From NCBI RefSeq assembly GCF_036173105.1, contig NZ_CP108053.1:5456001-5520000 (forward strand): 64,000 bases of DNA, read 5' to 3'. Of this stretch, positions 48,403 through 56,887 are shown one piece after another. This DNA comes from Streptomyces sp. NBC_00287 (GTDB lineage: Bacteria; Actinomycetota; Actinomycetes; Streptomycetales; Streptomycetaceae). The position numbers and the translations under genes are program-made. The notes beneath the pieces are model-generated. The model saw only the letters and a program-made list of their open reading frames with translations, had not been told where the DNA came from and did not search any database. Within the stretch, counting starts at the first letter, position 1. Every line of letters begins with the position of its first letter.

Positions 48403-48984
48403 CTACTGAATGCCCGCCTTCTCAAGTACTCGGCCGTACTTGGCGAGACGGTGGCGTGCGAGAGCGATGCCCAGGACCCACAGGCCCGCCGTGAACAGCC
48501 ACAAGCCGCAGCAGATCAATATGGGGACTGGGGTGAACCCGGCTTGCCACAGCGGGATGAGCAGGACGAACGGCATGATCAGCAGTTGGATGAGACCGCG
48601 CTTCTCGTGGGTCCCGCTGTAGTCGACTTCGATACGCGCGTGCAGCAGGCTGACGGCCGCCTGTGTCTCGGGCAGGGGAGCCAGACGGCTACCGCCCGGA
48701 CGCATACCGGGCAGCTGACCGCCTCGGATGGCGTCCGGGTGCTGAGCCGAAGTACGTGCTGCGCGCTCCGCCGCGTCCGGGGTGCGGCGGAAGGCGAAGT
48801 AGGGATTCGGGCTGCCGCTAGGTGACAGGGTGGACAGGCCGGCGTATTCGTAGCCGTACTGCTCGGCGATGTACGCGAATGAGGCGAATTGCTTTCGCGA
48901 CCTGAGGAGATTGCGCGCATCGTGCTGCTGCGCGCCCGTTGCTCCGTCGCGCATCAGAGCCTTCAGTTGCTGCTGCAAGAACAT
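48403..48984 (-). CDS. Two-helix membrane protein, paralogue of the 47906-48394 protein
   Basis: A 193-residue protein starting MFLQQQLKALMRDG. The polar N-terminal part contains FASFAYIAEQYGYEYAGLS, followed by two helices (about 133-150 and 153-175). It has a longer Ala/Pro/Arg linker than its convergent relative. GACGAGG precedes the ATG. It may form a leftward transcript with the genes at 49.0-51.0 kb. The function is unknown. Confidence 0.6.
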   Translation of the reverse strand: MFLQQQLKALMRDGATGAQQHDARNLLRSRKQFASFAYIAEQYGYEYAGLSTLSPSGSPNPYFAFRRTPDAAERAARTSAQHPDAIRGGQLPGMRPGGSRLAPLPETQAAVSLLHARIEVDYSGTHEKRGLIQLLIMPFVLLIPLWQAGFTPVPILICCGLWLFTAGLWVLGIALARHRLAKYGRVLEKAGIQ

Positions 48985-49019
48985 GGGTGCCTCGTCTTCA
49001 TCCGGCCTGTCGAAGGCTG

Positions 49020-49142
49020 TCAGGCGTCGGCGTTTTGCCGGCGGTGTCGGTGATAGAGGACCGAGGCCCAGGCGAACACTGCGATGGCCGCGAGGGTCGA
49101 GAGCAGCCCGACGACCCAGAGCCACGGGTAGTTGCTGAACAC
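49020..49142 (-). CDS. Possible 40-residue single-helix membrane peptide
   Basis: A short frame from a GTG encodes VFSNYPWLWVVGLLSTLAAI, then VFAWASVLYHRHRRQNADA: one clean transmembrane helix followed by a basic tail (positive-inside). The frame stays open upstream into the secreted-protein gene, so the true start may be earlier (DTGKWGKGRDRPPSW precedes it). No good ribosome site is visible. It fills the gap between two same-strand genes and would otherwise leave ~280 bases empty. Confidence 0.35.
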   Translation of the reverse strand: MFSNYPWLWVVGLLSTLAAIAVFAWASVLYHRHRRQNADA

Positions 49143-49263
49143 CCAACTAGGGGGCCTGTCACGGCCCTTGCCCCACTTTCCGGTGTCCTGGGCGTTTCCA
49201 GGAAGCGCTGGCAGGTCTCTCCGTGGGGACCGGGCTGCTCTCGTCCGGTCCCTTCGCTGTGGC

Positions 49264-50343
49264 TCAGCGGTTGACGGACTGGATTTCCTGGACGGTGACG
49301 GCCTGCTCGTTGCCGAAGGTGCCGTTCGGGAGGTCGCCGCCGGCTCCGCCGGTGCCTGTCCAGGCGATTTCCCAGGTGATCGTGGCCTGGAGCTTGAACG
49401 TGCCGTCGCCGGAGGAGCGGAGGTACTTCAGGCCGCAGGGTGGGGTCTCGTCGGCCTTGCCCTTGGCGTAGGGCTCGCCGATGGAGCCGTTCGCGTTGAT
49501 GGCGCATTCGCCGGAGGCCGGGTAGGTCTCGGCGTCCTCGGTGCCTGGCTCCAGTTTCAGGGCTACCGGCTTGGCCGTGGTCGTGGCCTGGACGTTGAAG
49601 CCGGGGACGTTGAGGGCTGCCGTGGCCTGGACCTCGTCGAAGACGGCCTTGTCCAGCCACGCCCACGTCGGCAGGTTCACCTTGGTCGTGGCCTCGGGGG
49701 CCAGGGTGACCTCGGTGTCCGGGAGCTCCATGTGCTGGTAGGCGAGGGCCGCGAGGATCTCCGGGGTGATGGCCTCCTCGTACTGGGGTGGCGGCGCTTC
49801 GCCGTTGTCGACCCAGAACGGGAGGTCGTTGCACGAACTCCGTTTGAGGAGATCGGGCTCGTTGGGGTTTTCTACGGCGGCCCAGAACATGCCCTTGCCG
49901 TCGTTCTCGACGTTGTAGTCCTTGTAGCCGGGGGTGTCGGTCCAGCCGTAGTCGTCCTCGTAGTGGCGCTGCAGCTCGCTCAGCGCCGCGCCCGCGTGGC
50001 CGCCCATGCCGGGCGTGTTCATCTGGCCCTCGATGTCCTTGGACATCTTCTCTTTGAAGTCCTTGGCGCCGAGGTAGGGGGCGTACCAGCAGGGGGGTGG
50101 CGTCCAGTTGACGTCGGCGGACGTTACGTTGCCGGTGCCGCCGTTCTTGGCGACGGATCCGGAGTACGAAATCCGTGCTGCGGCGTAGATGCCGGTTTCG
50201 TCGCCTCCGCCACTCTGCTCCGGGGTGGCTCCCTCACCGGACCCCACCGGCTTTGCCGCGTACGCGGATTCCGTAAGGACGAGGCTGCTGAGGGCAAGCG
50301 TCAGGGCTGCGGTGCCGAGGATGAGGCGCCGTGATCCGTTCAC
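49264..50343 (-). CDS. Secreted protein of unknown function
   Basis: A 359-residue protein with a Sec signal peptide (VNGSRRLILGTAALTLALSS, cleavage near ESAYAAKP) and no further membrane segment. It is rich in aromatic residues with at least four cysteines (PPCWYAP, RSSCNDLP, GECAIN, PPCGLK). The C-terminal part looks beta-rich (TFKLQATITWEIAWTG). The GTG start overlaps the upstream lipoprotein stop (GTGA) and has GGAG nearby. Probably an extracellular partner of that lipoprotein. I do not recognise the family. Confidence 0.65.
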   Translation of the reverse strand: MNGSRRLILGTAALTLALSSLVLTESAYAAKPVGSGEGATPEQSGGGDETGIYAAARISYSGSVAKNGGTGNVTSADVNWTPPPCWYAPYLGAKDFKEKMSKDIEGQMNTPGMGGHAGAALSELQRHYEDDYGWTDTPGYKDYNVENDGKGMFWAAVENPNEPDLLKRSSCNDLPFWVDNGEAPPPQYEEAITPEILAALAYQHMELPDTEVTLAPEATTKVNLPTWAWLDKAVFDEVQATAALNVPGFNVQATTTAKPVALKLEPGTEDAETYPASGECAINANGSIGEPYAKGKADETPPCGLKYLRSSGDGTFKLQATITWEIAWTGTGGAGGDLPNGTFGNEQAVTVQEIQSVNR

Positions 50344-51011
50344 TGGCACTTCTCCGCCTTCGTCTCGACGTACACCTTGGATGCCTGCCACAGGTCCTCG
50401 CCCGTGGGGTACTTGACCATGATGATCTTGTAGTAGTCGAAGTCCTCGATGCTGGGCTCGGTCTTGAGGACCTTCTTGGTCTTGATTTCCTTGCCGTAGA
50501 ACTTGCCCGCGTCCGCGCAGAACGCCACCTCTACGGAGGTGCCGTTGGAAGCGGACCGAGTGGTGGCGTCGTAGTGGCGCAGTGTGCCCGTGGCGGTCCA
50601 GCCGCCTTCGATCCAGGCGTTGATCTGCGTGTTCGCGTAGTGCAGTCCATCGGCGGTGGCGTACGCGGCGACGGCTGCGTCCTTCGTCGTCTGCTTGTCG
50701 ACGCCCCGGTAAATGGCACGGAAGAAGTTCGCCGCATCCTCCATCGCCGCCGCCTCGTTCTCATCCCCCGGCTTCTCCCAGTCGAACACCAGGTTCATGT
50801 CCTTGGGCAGAGACACATCCACACCGTCCGGCTTGTCCTCCGCCGGTGCTGCCGACGGTTCCGTCGACTCCTTCGGCGTCTCGGCTCCCTGGTCGGCGCC
50901 GGCGATCTTGTCGTTGTCGCTGGACTTGTCGTCCTCGCTGCCACACGCTGTCAGCAGCAGAGCCGCTGTCGCGGCGAGCGCGGCAGCAACGGGCAAAGAG
51001 CGGCGCTTCAC
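50340..51011 (-). CDS. Lipoprotein of unknown function
   Basis: A 223-residue protein with a lipobox (LLLTACGS at about residues 18-25), then a long acidic Ser/Glu/Pro linker and a compact domain from about residue 65 (NLVFDWEKPGDENEAAAMEDAANFF...). That domain looks like a small NTF2/ketosteroid-isomerase-like alpha+beta fold. GGGGAG lies about 7 bases before the GTG. It is the first gene of a coupled pair with the secreted protein. Anchored outside the cell; the function is unknown. Confidence 0.7.
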   Translation of the reverse strand: MKRRSLPVAAALAATAALLLTACGSEDDKSSDNDKIAGADQGAETPKESTEPSAAPAEDKPDGVDVSLPKDMNLVFDWEKPGDENEAAAMEDAANFFRAIYRGVDKQTTKDAAVAAYATADGLHYANTQINAWIEGGWTATGTLRHYDATTRSASNGTSVEVAFCADAGKFYGKEIKTKKVLKTEPSIEDFDYYKIIMVKYPTGEDLWQASKVYVETKAEKCQ

Positions 51012-51288
51012 AGTGGACTCCCCGTGAGATACAGATGCAGTTGAGAGCACTGACGGTATCTGTGGGGCGAGTGGGTTCGCCAGGCTGAACCTGCCCCCGC
51101 CAGTGGGCATTTGGGGAGCTACCCGTGCAAATCGTGCGGCGTCTGTGTCCTGATCGTATCCGCTGATGAGTGATGTCTGTCTCGGCGGTCTGAGGGGCGT
51201 TTCGGGTCGAGTCCGACCGGCCCGCTTCGCGGAAGCTATCGGCCGTTGGGGTCGCCGACCTCCGCAGCGATTGCCTACGCTGCCGCAC

Positions 51289-51795
51289 ATGGTCTACGTC
51301 TCTCCTCGCGCCCTCCAAGGAAGCCGCGGTAACCGCCTCGCCGTCGGCGTCATGTTGTTCCTTATCTGGCTCCTCCTTGGGGTGGTCATGACCTGTATGG
51401 CCGTCGGCCTGCGGGGCGTTGACGTCCTTGGGAGGGTCGGGTTCGCGGCGGGAGCCGTCAGTTCGTATCTGCTTGTGTGGTGGTCCGGGCGATTCTGGTA
51501 CGCCGCCTATTGCGAGGGCCGGCGGGACGGGGCCGTCGAGGAGCCCGATTTTTGGCCCTGGTGTCTGCTCGGGGTGGTCATCGGTGTGGTGCTCGCTGTC
51601 GCTGGGGTGCGTGCTCTCAATCAGGGGGACGGGAGTGGGTGGTTCAGCCTCGGGTTTGCCGGACTGTTCGGCCTGCCTTCCCTCTTGGGCCTCGTCGTCG
51701 AGGTGGGGGTGCGGCGCGTCGCGCAGGCGCCTGTTCCGCAGGCTGTCGAGCCGCCGCCTCGGCCCCGTCGTGACTGGGGGCCCATCGGGAGGTGA
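51289..51795 (+). CDS. Four-helix membrane protein of unknown function
   Basis: A 168-residue protein with four hydrophobic segments (about residues 18-40, 45-65, 90-110 and 120-140) and a Pro/Arg-rich C-terminal tail. The ATG at 51289 has TACGCT (51276-51281) 7 bases upstream and no ribosome site, so it is probably leaderless. An earlier in-frame extension carries no family signal. The gene precedes a two-gene PIN-like pair by 37 bases. I do not recognise the family. Confidence 0.55.
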   Translation: MVYVSPRALQGSRGNRLAVGVMLFLIWLLLGVVMTCMAVGLRGVDVLGRVGFAAGAVSSYLLVWWSGRFWYAAYCEGRRDGAVEEPDFWPWCLLGVVIGVVLAVAGVRALNQGDGSGWFSLGFAGLFGLPSLLGLVVEVGVRRVAQAPVPQAVEPPPRPRRDWGPIGR

Positions 51796-51832
51796 CGGCG
51801 CCTCCTCGGCCCACTGCCGTCTCCGGGCCCTC

Positions 51833-52024
51833 ATGCAGGAGATCGCCGCGCAGACGCTCACTCCCGAGCAGATCAAGGCGCGGGCCGAGCGCACTCGTGT
51901 GCTGTTGGCCGAGCGGTTCGGGCATTACGTGACGGATGAGGAGTCCGCCGAGGTGCGGCGGAAGATGCGTGACGCCACGGCTGCCCATCGGGCTGCTCTC
52001 GCGGAGGGGGAGCGACCCCGTTGA
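51833..52024 (+). CDS. Small antitoxin-like protein upstream of a PIN-like gene
   Basis: A 63-residue, charged, helical protein (TLTPEQIKARAERTRVLLAERFGHYVTDEESAEVRRKM). It overlaps the next gene by 4 bases (TTGA), the classic layout of a VapBC-type pair, where a small DNA- or partner-binding antitoxin comes first. It has no obvious ribbon-helix-helix, AbrB or Phd motif. The antitoxin reading rests on size and context alone. Confidence 0.5.
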   Translation: MQEIAAQTLTPEQIKARAERTRVLLAERFGHYVTDEESAEVRRKMRDATAAHRAALAEGERPR

Positions 52025-52413
52025 GCCCCATCGAACACTTCGTCCTCGATGCGCCGACGCTCCTGGCGATGGGGGGTAACAAGCAGGTCTCCGGGCTCAT
52101 CCACGCCGCGGCGGACAGCGACGACGTCCGGCTGTGGGTGCCCGTGCTGTGTCTGCTGGAGGCCGAGCGCGACCGCGCGGGGATCGTGGAGAACGTCGGT
52201 GTGCTGGTCGACGTGCTCCGCGTCGTCGATGATGACTATGCGATGGCCGTGACCATCGCCGAACTGCGCCGGGGCGGTATCGCCTTGGGTATCGCAGCCG
52301 CCGTGCACGCCGCGCGGCCGAACCTCAGAGTGCCCGAAGGGGCGTTGGTGGCCACGGTCGTGCCCGAGGAGTATCGCGGGCTCGGAGTCGCGGTGATGGA
52401 CCTCAACCGCTGA
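52021..52413 (+). CDS. PIN-like protein with degenerate active site
   Basis: A 130-residue protein with PIN-domain order: strand and acidic residue FVLDAPTLLAM near the N-terminus, then LCLLEAERDRAG carrying the mid-domain Glu, then AELRRGGIALGIAAAVHAARPN, where PIN proteins have a conserved Asp. That Asp is missing. The late GALVATVVPEEY matches the usual VTxDxDF turn only weakly. The TTG start overlaps the preceding gene (TTGA). It is probably an inactive or divergent VapC relative. Confidence 0.5.
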   Translation: MSPIEHFVLDAPTLLAMGGNKQVSGLIHAAADSDDVRLWVPVLCLLEAERDRAGIVENVGVLVDVLRVVDDDYAMAVTIAELRRGGIALGIAAAVHAARPNLRVPEGALVATVVPEEYRGLGVAVMDLNR

Positions 52414-52420
52414 CTCGCAG

Positions 52421-53632
52421 CTACCCGTTCTCGCCGCGCACGCCGCGCGTGAAGTCCCCGCGAGCCACCCTCGCCGCCAAGCTGTCCCCACCCCGCAGCA
52501 GCGACCCGTACCCCGTAGCCGCCCAGAAGCTCCCCGGTACCTCGAAGTACGGGACCGCGTCGCCGTCCGTCAGGACCTCGGGCGAGCGGCGGGTGCGCGC
52601 GGCTGCCACACATGGCGTGCAGGCGGCCACCCGCACTCGGTCTCGGCGGCCCAGCGGGCGCCACGTCACAAGGCGCGTTCCCCGGCCGTGCAGGGGGTTG
52701 AAGAAGCAGAGCGGAAGCGGGTCGGGGGTGTTCGCCAGGGCGTCCCGGCCCTCCGTCACCAGGGCCAGAACGCCCGCCAGGTCCGGGAGACCCCGGGCCG
52801 CGTCCAGGACCGTGCCTGCCGCGGCGTATGCGTCCAGGGCGCGTCGCAGGCCCGGAGCCGTCGAGTCCGTCGTACGCGCCGACTCGCCCAGCGCGACGAC
52901 CTCCGCCTCCGCCCGGCGGCGCAGCGCGTCTTCGTCCGCGGCGCGTGCGGCCGTGAACAGGGCGGACGCAGGGGTCCTACGGCGGTGGCGGGCGAGGAGC
53001 AGCAGGGCAGTCAGCGCCAATGCCGCTACGGCCGCCACCGCCGGCCATGTCGGCCATGAGCTCTCGGCTTCCGTCCGCTCCTCCGGGTCGGGGCTCGCCT
53101 CCAGGTCCCCCATCGCCTCCTCGTACACCTCCGTCCCGTTCCCCTCCGCCACCAGCTCCACCGCCTTCGACGTCAGCTCCGCCAGGCCGGCGTCCCGCAT
53201 CTCGTCCAGGAAGCCGGCCGCGGCGACCGCGTCGCGTGTCTGGTGGGTGTCGGCAGGCCACTCGTAGCCGTTGAGGGAGTCCGTGAAGGTGCCGTCCGTC
53301 GTGATGAGGATCAGTTCGCGCTGGGGGAGACGGTCGCGGACGACGTCGGCCAGGACGTCGGCCTCTCCGTCGAAGTCGTCGCCCTTGGTGAGAGGCGTGA
53401 GCACCACCTTGATGGGCAGGCCCGTCCGGTCGATCTCCCTAGCCAACTGCCGCTGCCGGGACGGCGGTACGGCGGTGGCGTACGACGCGTCCACGTAGAC
53501 CCAGGACGCGCGCAACGCGTTCGCGATGCGTTCTCCCGCGCTCGGGCTGTCGGAGGCCCTGGCCGTGGTGGCCGGGAGCAGAGCCAGCAGGGCCACCGCC
53601 AAGGCCGTGATCGCCGCTCGGCTACGGGACAC
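52421..53632 (-). CDS. TPM-like membrane protein with C-terminal NPLHG/CxxC module
   Basis: A 403-residue protein. It has a signal peptide (ALAVALLALLPATTARA), an extracellular TPM-phosphatase-like domain (about residues 30-140, GERIANALRASWVYVD...ELILITTDGTF), one helix near 195-215, and a cytoplasmic C-terminal part. The C-terminal part contains CFFNPLHGRGTRL and then CTPCVAA, a pattern also found in its upstream neighbour. Its start overlaps that neighbour's stop by 11 bases. The function is unknown; the two proteins probably work together at the membrane. Confidence 0.6.
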   Translation of the reverse strand: MSRSRAAITALAVALLALLPATTARASDSPSAGERIANALRASWVYVDASYATAVPPSRQRQLAREIDRTGLPIKVVLTPLTKGDDFDGEADVLADVVRDRLPQRELILITTDGTFTDSLNGYEWPADTHQTRDAVAAAGFLDEMRDAGLAELTSKAVELVAEGNGTEVYEEAMGDLEASPDPEERTEAESSWPTWPAVAAVAALALTALLLLARHRRRTPASALFTAARAADEDALRRRAEAEVVALGESARTTDSTAPGLRRALDAYAAAGTVLDAARGLPDLAGVLALVTEGRDALANTPDPLPLCFFNPLHGRGTRLVTWRPLGRRDRVRVAACTPCVAAARTRRSPEVLTDGDAVPYFEVPGSFWAATGYGSLLRGGDSLAARVARGDFTRGVRGENG

Positions 53633-55664
53633 GGACCGTCTCCTTCACCTTCTCGACCAGTCGGCGGATGCCGTCCGGTACGGCACTCAGCAGCTCGCCG
53701 GCCTCCTCGTATGGCACGCGCGAGCCGGACGAGTCGGGGAGGGTCAGCACCAGCGTGTGGAGGGTTCCCGGCGCCGCGATCGCCGTGTCGCGGCAACGCC
53801 CGCAGACGTGCAGCAGGCGCCGCTGGCTGCCCTCCGCGGACACCCGCACGTGGTGGCGGTTGACCGCCGGTCCGTGCAGCGGGTTGACCGCGCAGCAGCG
53901 GTTGTACGACTTGCCCGCGAGCGCGGCGCGGCCGGCACGGGCGAGCACGATGACCGCGACGAGGGTGGCGGCATCCGTCGCGGGGTCCTGGACACGGCTG
54001 GTGTCGCCGTCGATGAGCAGCATCGCCGCGTCGAATCGGTCCCCTGGCCGGGCGTCGTTCGGGTCGGCGGCCTGCCCCGACTCGAAGTCGGCTGTCAGTG
54101 CCCGGAGTTCGACTCGCGCCATACCGCGCAGATACGACATCGAAGGCTCCGTCGGCGACACCTCCGGCAGCGCCTCCGTCGCGGGCGGCTCCGGCCTGCG
54201 GCGCCGCAGCACCTTGCCGATGATGCCCATCACGCCCTCCAGCAGCCCGTACAGCAGCCCCGCGGCGAGGACGCCCATGAACAGCCCCGGCCAGAAGTCG
54301 GTGCCGAAGAGGGGCGGCAGGTCGTCCTCGGTGACAGGGTTCGAGACTGGGTACGGGTCGCCCGCCGACTCCGGTTCGTCCGTGCGGGGAGCCTTGTCGA
54401 GGAAGGTCATCAGGGCGTCGAGACGCTCGCCGAGGAGGTGGTCCTCGGCCTCGTCCGCCTTGTCGTCGCCGTACTCGATGGACTCCGGAAGGCTGAGGAG
54501 GAGGTCCAGACTGTCCAGCCGTAGGCCGTGGTTGAAGACCTCGATGTCGCCGTAGAGCGGGTCGGCGACGACGTACACCCCGTCCTCGCCGAGCTTGTCG
54601 TGGACCGCGGCCGCGAACGCCTCCTCGTCGCCCTCGGACTCGTCCTCCATCAACTGCGGTACGACGGACACGAACACCGGTCCGCCGCCCTCGGACTTCC
54701 CGAACTTCTCGATACGGCTGTGCAGTTGGGTCAGCTGGGCCGCGTCCAGGACTCGGGGGCTCTCCGGGTCCGCGTACACCGGGTCCCCGGCCAGGCCCTG
54801 CGCGACCCGGTCGACGCGGGCGTTGAGGTCGATCGCCCTGGGGCGGGGGGACGCGCTGGACGTGGTCTGGTCGAAGGTGACGCTCGCGGCCACGGGAACG
54901 GCGACGGCGGCGGCCAGGGCCAGGGCGGGCGCGATCCAACGCGGGGCCCGGTGGGGGGCTTTCCGGCCGGTGAACTTCTGCCGCCACCGGCGTACACCGG
55001 GGAACAGCAGGAGGATGAGCGCCGGTACGCCCGTGAGGAACATCCCGGTCAGGAACGACTGGTTCTCGCGGTCCGACGGCCCGATGTACATCTCCGCGGG
55101 CTCGTCCATGCCGCGCGCCGCCTCCGCCCGAGCCGCCGCCTTCTCCCCACCCTCGGCGATGACCTCAGCGAACAGCTCGAACTCGCGCAACGGGCCCGCA
55201 TCGTAGGGGAGTTCGTACAGACAGACAGTGAGGGCATCGTCGGCCGGCGCGCTGATCCCGAAAGCCATGGCGTACGAGACCGAGGACTCGTCGATGATGA
55301 CGTACAGCCCGTCCCGGCCCAGCCGGTCGTGCACCGCGCCGAGCAGCCCCTCGCCGTCCGCCATGCTCGGCAGGACGAGGACGTACGTAGGAACCCCGGT
55401 GCTCTTCGCCACCCTGGCGAAGTCGCGGGCCATGGACTTCGGTACCTCGCGCGGAAGTTGGTCGGTCACATAGACCGGGTTCTCGCGAAGACGGTCGGCG
55501 AGGTAGGCCGCTTGGGTATCGGAGGAGGCGGAGGCCGGTGCAGCTGCGGCAAATACGGCGAACAGGACTGCGCAGAGTGCCAGAAGCGCGCGTACGACGA
55601 GCCTGCTCGGCGAGCGCCGGATCCCTTGTGAGCCATATGCCTTGAGCGCGCGCAACTCCGTCAT
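53622..55664 (-). CDS. Large membrane protein with two TPM-like domains and NPLHG/CxxC module
   Basis: A 680-residue protein. In order it has a signal or anchor helix (about 20-45), TPM-like domain 1 (NPVYVTDQLPREVP...DGLYVIIDES), two helices (near 205-225 and 248-268), TPM-like domain 2 (DPVYADPESPRVLD...DGVYVVADPLYG), a further helix (about 435-455), and a cytoplasmic C-terminus. The C-terminus has CCAVNPLHGPAVNRH and CGRCRDT, probably a zinc-binding module. The ATG at 55664 is chosen over an earlier GTG for lack of signal there. The function is unknown. Confidence 0.6.
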   Translation of the reverse strand: MTELRALKAYGSQGIRRSPSRLVVRALLALCAVLFAVFAAAAPASASSDTQAAYLADRLRENPVYVTDQLPREVPKSMARDFARVAKSTGVPTYVLVLPSMADGEGLLGAVHDRLGRDGLYVIIDESSVSYAMAFGISAPADDALTVCLYELPYDAGPLREFELFAEVIAEGGEKAAARAEAARGMDEPAEMYIGPSDRENQSFLTGMFLTGVPALILLLFPGVRRWRQKFTGRKAPHRAPRWIAPALALAAAVAVPVAASVTFDQTTSSASPRPRAIDLNARVDRVAQGLAGDPVYADPESPRVLDAAQLTQLHSRIEKFGKSEGGGPVFVSVVPQLMEDESEGDEEAFAAAVHDKLGEDGVYVVADPLYGDIEVFNHGLRLDSLDLLLSLPESIEYGDDKADEAEDHLLGERLDALMTFLDKAPRTDEPESAGDPYPVSNPVTEDDLPPLFGTDFWPGLFMGVLAAGLLYGLLEGVMGIIGKVLRRRRPEPPATEALPEVSPTEPSMSYLRGMARVELRALTADFESGQAADPNDARPGDRFDAAMLLIDGDTSRVQDPATDAATLVAVIVLARAGRAALAGKSYNRCCAVNPLHGPAVNRHHVRVSAEGSQRRLLHVCGRCRDTAIAAPGTLHTLVLTLPDSSGSRVPYEEAGELLSAVPDGIRRLVEKVKETVRVP

Positions 55665-55767
55665 CCCCCGTACCCCGTCGACTGCTGCTGTCACCCGCGG
55701 CACTCTACTGAGGGCTTCGCTGGTGCGAAACTGCGTCGGTTATCGGGGAACGGGGGAAGGACGACGA

Positions 55768-56106
55768 TCAGGCTGTGGGCTCCGTGAACAGGTCGTCGGC
55801 GGTGTCGACCGTCACGGCCCGGGTGAGCCAGGTGCGGAGTGCGTCCAGGTCGGTGCAGGAGGTGATCCGCTCGCGCGCCGCCTCTGTGACCTCGATGCCG
55901 CGCGTGTCGAGGATCAGGAGGACGTCCTCGGCACGACCTTCGGCGCGGCCCTCGGCCCGCAAGCGCTGGGAGGTCTCGGAGCGGAAGAAGGAGAGGTCCA
56001 CAGGCATCAGTTGCCTCCAGGTCTCGGCGGCCATGGCTGTGCCGAGGCCGAGTTCGACCTCGTGGGATGGGCTGGCCATGCGACCGAAGTTAGGTCGGCG
56101 CCGCAA
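55768..56106 (-). pseudogene. N-terminally truncated remnant of a PD-(D/E)XK 'transposase-like' family
   Basis: About 100 residues (from the ATG at 56079) match the C-terminal part of a ~290-residue streptomycete protein family: LGLGTAMAAETWRQLMPVDLSFF, then RAEGRAEGRAEDVLLILDTRGIEV and ERITSCTDLDALRTWL. The N-terminal nuclease-like domain, which should precede it, is absent; the bases upstream encode nothing similar. The match is from memory of the family and not from a search. Confidence 0.6.
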
Positions 56107-56154
56107 AGGGGGTCCGGCATATGCCGCCCATTCACTCCATGGCGTGAAGCGGGC

Positions 56155-56859
56155 TCAGCCAAGCTTTCCGTTCTGCGTCCCCACCACCGGCTTCGCCAAC
56201 TGCGCCTCGCTGGGCTGTGCGTTCGCGATGGCCGAGCCGTTCACGGCGAAGTAGACGGCGATGACGTCACCGCTGCGGACGGCCTGGGTGCGCAGGACAT
56301 GCGAGGCGCCCTGGAAGGTCATCGTGGACTTGAACGCCAGCGTCTCGTCACCGGCCGTCGAGGCCTTCTCGGCGGCGACCGAGTCGTACGGGCTGGTGTT
56401 GCCGTTCGCCTTGGCCGTGAAGCCGTCGCCGCAGGAGTCGATCGCCTTCGACAGCCCGGCCATGGCGGACTCCGCGTCGCCGTCCGTCCCGTACGCCGCC
56501 AGCGCGATGTACGTGGCCGTCGTGCCGGTCGACGTGTAGCGGGCGAGGTCCGCCTCCGCCTCGCCGAGCGGAAGCTGGTTCATCGCGTACGCCAACGGCG
56601 CGCAGACCGGCTTGTCGGCGGTCACCTCGTCCGGAGACTTGGCGAAGAGGAACTGGGGGTCGAGCTCCTGCACCGTCTCGCCGTCGAGGTCGGCGTCGGT
56701 GACCATCAGCTTCGCCAGCCGTTCCGCCGGGCTCCCCTGCTTCGCCTGCGCGGACGAGGGCGAGCTCTCCGGCTTCGCGTTCTCGTCCGTGCCGCTCTCG
56801 GCCGAGCAGGCGGTCAGGGACAGGGCGCAGGCAGCGGCGGCCAGGGCGGCTCGCTTCAT
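56155..56859 (-). CDS. Lipoprotein of unknown function
   Basis: A 234-residue protein. The signal is MKRAALAAAACALSLTACSA with lipobox SLTAC (Cys18), followed by a Ser/Pro/Glu-rich linker and a globular domain with paired cysteines (KPVCAPLAY, DSCGDGF). It resembles the many PknH-sensor-like or LppX-like actinobacterial surface lipoproteins, but no family is certain. GAGGAGCCCC precedes the ATG. It lies 28 bases downstream of the 282-residue membrane protein gene. Confidence 0.7.
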   Translation of the reverse strand: MKRAALAAAACALSLTACSAESGTDENAKPESSPSSAQAKQGSPAERLAKLMVTDADLDGETVQELDPQFLFAKSPDEVTADKPVCAPLAYAMNQLPLGEAEADLARYTSTGTTATYIALAAYGTDGDAESAMAGLSKAIDSCGDGFTAKANGNTSPYDSVAAEKASTAGDETLAFKSTMTFQGASHVLRTQAVRSGDVIAVYFAVNGSAIANAQPSEAQLAKPVVGTQNGKLG

Positions 56860-56887
56860 GGGGGCTCCTCGGAAGGTTGGGGTCTGT

